This document shows positions 39,772 through 41,672 of a stretch of 41,672 nt of DNA, in pieces. The DNA is from a bacterium (lineage in GTDB: Bacteria; Patescibacteriota; Minisyncoccia; Phycocordibacterales; SBAW01). The stretch spans positions 1 to 41,672 of the forward strand of contig JAKBZO010000004.1 in NCBI GenBank assembly GCA_021839985.1. The letters are read 5' to 3'. Under the pieces are notes generated by a model. That model made no database searches. It was given only the letters and a program-made list of their open reading frames with translations, and was not told the DNA's origin. The position numbers and the translations under genes are program-made. Every line of letters starts with the position of its first letter. Position 1 is the first letter of the stretch.

Positions 39772-40932
39772 ATGACAACAAAAGGCACAAAAAAAGTATC
39801 GAATATCGGCAAGGAATCGCTCGCGCTCCACAAAAAATTGAAAGGCAAGATCCGCATCGCGCCCGCGATGAAGGTGAAGGATCGCGCAGCGCTCTCGCTC
39901 GTGTACACGCCGGGTGTGGCTGCGGTGTCGACCTTTGTCGCACAGCATCCGGAGCGAGCGCGCGAGTATACGATCAAGAACAACATGGTCGCGGTCATCT
40001 CTGACGGCTCTGCAGTGCTCGGGCTTGGCAACATCGGTCCCTATGGCGCGCTGCCGGTCATGGAGGGGAAGGCCGTGCTCTTTAAAGAACTCGGCGGCGT
40101 GGATGCTTTTCCGATCGTCTTGAGTACGCAGGACACTGATGCGATCGTGGAGACCGTGTGCGCGATCGCGCCGGTGTTCGGCGGTATCAATCTCGAAGAT
40201 TTTTCCGCGCCGCGCTGTTTTGAAATAGAGGAACGTCTCAAGGAGCGCCTCGATATTCCGGTGATGCATGACGATCAGCATGGCACGGCGATCGTGGTCG
40301 TCGCAGCGCTCATGAATGCAGCGAAAGTGGTGAAGAAAAAGTTCGCATCGCTTAAGGTGGTGGTATCTGGCGCCGGTGCCGCAGGCACGGCGATCACGAA
40401 ACTCCTCTTGCTCGCTGGCGTTCGCGATGTGATCGTGCTCGACACGAAGGGTACTATCGTCGCAAGCCGCAGTGATCTGACGCCGCACAAAAAAGAATTG
40501 GCGAAGATCACGAATCCGCGCAAGGTCGCAGGCGATCTCTCCGCGGCACTTAAGGGCGCCGATGCCATCATTGGCGTTTCCGGCCCAGGACTCATGGACG
40601 CGTCGCAGGTAAAGCTCATGGCGGGGGACGCGATCGTCTTCGCGATGGCGAATCCGACGCCGGAGATCATGCCCGAGGAAGCGAAGCGTGGAGGTGCTGC
40701 GGTCATTGCGACCGGCCGCTCTGATTTCCCGAATCAGGTCAACAACGCTCTCGTATTCCCGGGCGTCTTCCGCGGCGCGCTTGATCACAAGGTACGGAAG
40801 ATAACCGACGCAATGAAACTGAAGGCGGCGAAGAATCTCGCAGCGCTCGTGAAGCGCCCGACGGCTGAAAAAATAATCCCAAGTCCGTTCGACAGATCTG
40901 TCGTGCCGGCGGTGGCGAAGGCGATCAAGTAG
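39772..40932 (+). CDS. NAD(P)-dependent malic enzyme
   Basis: Oxidatively decarboxylates malate to pyruvate. It has 386 residues: VYTPGVAAV, SDGSAVLGLGNIGPYGALPVMEGKAVLFKELGGVDAFPIVL (malic signature), the metal site NLEDFSAPRCFEIE and PVMHDDQHGTAIV, then the Rossmann motif VVVSGAGAAGTAI and SGPGLM, FAMANPTPEI. It matches the N-terminal catalytic part of MaeB-type enzymes without the phosphotransacetylase domain. The start at 39772 follows the -10 box; GTG 39766 is less likely. Confidence 0.94.
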   Translation: MTTKGTKKVSNIGKESLALHKKLKGKIRIAPAMKVKDRAALSLVYTPGVAAVSTFVAQHPERAREYTIKNNMVAVISDGSAVLGLGNIGPYGALPVMEGKAVLFKELGGVDAFPIVLSTQDTDAIVETVCAIAPVFGGINLEDFSAPRCFEIEERLKERLDIPVMHDDQHGTAIVVVAALMNAAKVVKKKFASLKVVVSGAGAAGTAITKLLLLAGVRDVIVLDTKGTIVASRSDLTPHKKELAKITNPRKVAGDLSAALKGADAIIGVSGPGLMDASQVKLMAGDAIVFAMANPTPEIMPEEAKRGGAAVIATGRSDFPNQVNNALVFPGVFRGALDHKVRKITDAMKLKAAKNLAALVKRPTAEKIIPSPFDRSVVPAVAKAIK

Positions 40933-40944
40933 GAGAGAAGGGTT

Positions 40945-41049
40945 TAGTTGTTAGCCAATAGCCCTTAGTACAAATCAGAACCAAAAAGTGCGCGGCGTTG
41001 CCGCGCACTTTTTGGTCGGTTGTCCCTAGTGGCTAAACCCTCGTGGCTA
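40945..41049. repeat. Heptad-repeat element F around a terminator
   Basis: TAG at 40945, 40952, 40959 and 40966, and CTA at 41026, 41033 and 41047 (CTC at 41040), all in exact 7-nt steps. The last CTA is the complement of the TAG stop of the 41047 gene. GGGTTTAG and CTAAACCC can pair around the terminator. Confidence 0.75.
40981..41015. terminator. Bidirectional terminator (malic enzyme / 41047 gene)
   Basis: CCAAAAAGTGCGCGGC-gtt-GCCGCGCACTTTTTGG, a perfect 16-bp stem. Confidence 0.92.
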
Positions 41050-41451
41050 GTGCTGCCTCCTCGCGAACAGCGACAACACGAATATCATAATGAATACGAT
41101 GAAGCCATACACGCAGGAGGGGAGAATGAGCGCGTAGGACTGGCCCGACGCGAGCCAGGTCATGACATCGCCGTATATGAAACTTCCGGAGAAGATCACG
41201 CCGGTCAATGAGACGACAGGGATCCCGTAGCGGCAGGTAGGGAAGCGGAGCGTGAGCGCTATGATCGATTGGATCGTGAGGATCACGAACAGCGCGAGGC
41301 CATACCAGCATGCTGGATGACCGAGGAAGAATGGGCACGGCTCATTGAGCGCGCAGTTGCCCGTGAGTAATTTAAAGAAACTGAGATATCCTGCGAATAA
41401 GGTGCCCGCGATCGACAGACCGAGAATGATCTTGGTATATGCCTGGTTCAT
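41047..41451 (-). CDS. Four-helix membrane protein with conserved-looking cysteines
   Basis: 134 residues from ATG 41451, with four membrane segments (IILGLSIAGTLFAGYLSFFKLL, YGLALFVILTIQSIIALTL, GIPVVSLTGVIFSGSFIYG, VYGFIVFIMIFVLSLF). Cys pairs occur at GNCALNEPCPFF, PACWYG, PTCRYG and PSCVYG. The repeated C-x-YG before a helix and the four-helix layout recall VKOR/DsbB-type thiol oxidoreductases, but no clear CxxC catalytic pair is seen, so this is only a suggestion. A -10 TATACT on the minus strand (41464-41459) lies 7 nt before the ATG; the longer track ORF is unlikely. Confidence 0.7.
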   Translation of the reverse strand: MNQAYTKIILGLSIAGTLFAGYLSFFKLLTGNCALNEPCPFFLGHPACWYGLALFVILTIQSIIALTLRFPTCRYGIPVVSLTGVIFSGSFIYGDVMTWLASGQSYALILPSCVYGFIVFIMIFVLSLFARRQH

Positions 41452-41550
41452 ACGAAATAGTATAGCGTATGAGGGAGTGTTGGCGAGAGTTGGGGGCGCA
41501 AGGCAGCAGAAAGGAGATAATCTATGCTTTCGTCTTCGCTGCAGTAAATG

Positions 41551-41577
41551 AACTACCTCGCAGCAAGCTGACGAGGT
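41551..41577. terminator. Hairpin after the edge gene
   Basis: TACCTCG-N11-CGAGGTA, directly downstream of the stop of the partial minus-strand gene. The T-run is poor. Confidence 0.35.
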
Positions 41578-41578
41578 A

Positions 41579-41672
41579 TCAAAACAACACCAGCTGGTCG
41601 GTGTGGAGTGTGGCGTATTCCTTTTCCCTGCCTTGTGATTTAACGTATGCAAGCACGGCTTGTTCAGAGTTA
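41579..41672 (-). CDS. 3' end of an unknown gene, cut by the window edge
   Basis: On the minus strand the frame entering at 41671 stays open for 30 codons and ends at TGA (41581-41579): NSEQAVLAYVKSQGREKEYATLHTDQLVLF. It is missing from the ORF track because it has no start in the window. The composition (Glu, Lys, Gln, a balanced helix then strand) looks protein-like. I do not recognise it. The rest of the stretch between it and the 41047 gene holds only AAGGAG followed by a 7-codon ORF. Confidence 0.45.
   Translation of the reverse strand, partial: NSEQAVLAYVKSQGREKEYATLHTDQLVLF

Noticed and set aside
39415-40788. 457-aa minus-strand ORF over malic enzyme and the recG start
   Set aside because: Its composition is that of a shadow frame and it overlaps two well-supported genes.

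Overview
The window reads as a chromosome segment of a Patescibacteria/CPR bacterium, most likely a Parcubacteria-type lineage. This is inference from several signs: the S10/spc ribosomal operon has no rpmD (uL30) between rpsE and rplO; two hypothetical proteins (4331, 25440) are of kinds I associate with Parcubacteria; a VirD4-like ATPase stands without any other secretion genes; spacing is very tight; and many genes seem to be transcribed without a leader. TGA is used as an ordinary stop, so this is not the Gracilibacteria code.

Layout. 1-9328: ribosomal operon from the 3' end of rplB to secY, interrupted after rplE by a cassette of two small genes with their own terminators (4198-5310). 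9647-15772: guanylate-kinase-like gene, hicBA toxin-antitoxin pair, a small minus-strand gene, adk, map, a 941-aa VirD4/TraG-like ATPase and ndk. 15870-18134: a candidate structured RNA, an MBL/beta-CASP ribonuclease and a SLOG Rossmann protein. 18203-19333 (minus): infC-rpmI-rplT. 19411-21433: thermonuclease, DoxX, a small membrane protein and a PAP2 phosphatase. 21434-23196 (minus): ssrA (tmRNA), smpB and an unidentified ~310-nt RNA with a consensus promoter and a terminator. 23251-26853: ftsH, a second CPR-type hypothetical gene, mscL and tRNA-Ile(UAU). 26946-37229: a sensory/surface block of hybrid-sensor histidine kinase, response regulator, giant secreted protein with a C-terminal dockerin, membrane-anchored cohesin protein and a second response regulator. 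37574-41672: recG (minus), malic enzyme, a Cys-containing membrane protein and the 3' end of an unknown gene.

The most unusual signals are these. (1) A dispersed family of intergenic elements built from exact 7-nt-period TAG arms and CTA arms, mostly between translation genes. (2) A neighbouring cohesin and dockerin pair embedded among two-component genes, which looks like a surface-assembly module. (3) An inverted duplication of the tmRNA 3' end around its terminator. (4) Two unidentified structured RNAs. (5) Extended -10 boxes sitting 6-10 nt upstream of many start codons, including two divergent genes whose -10 boxes overlap inside a 23-bp gap. (6) infC with an apparent TTG start. (7) A 40-bp palindrome inside the recG reading frame.
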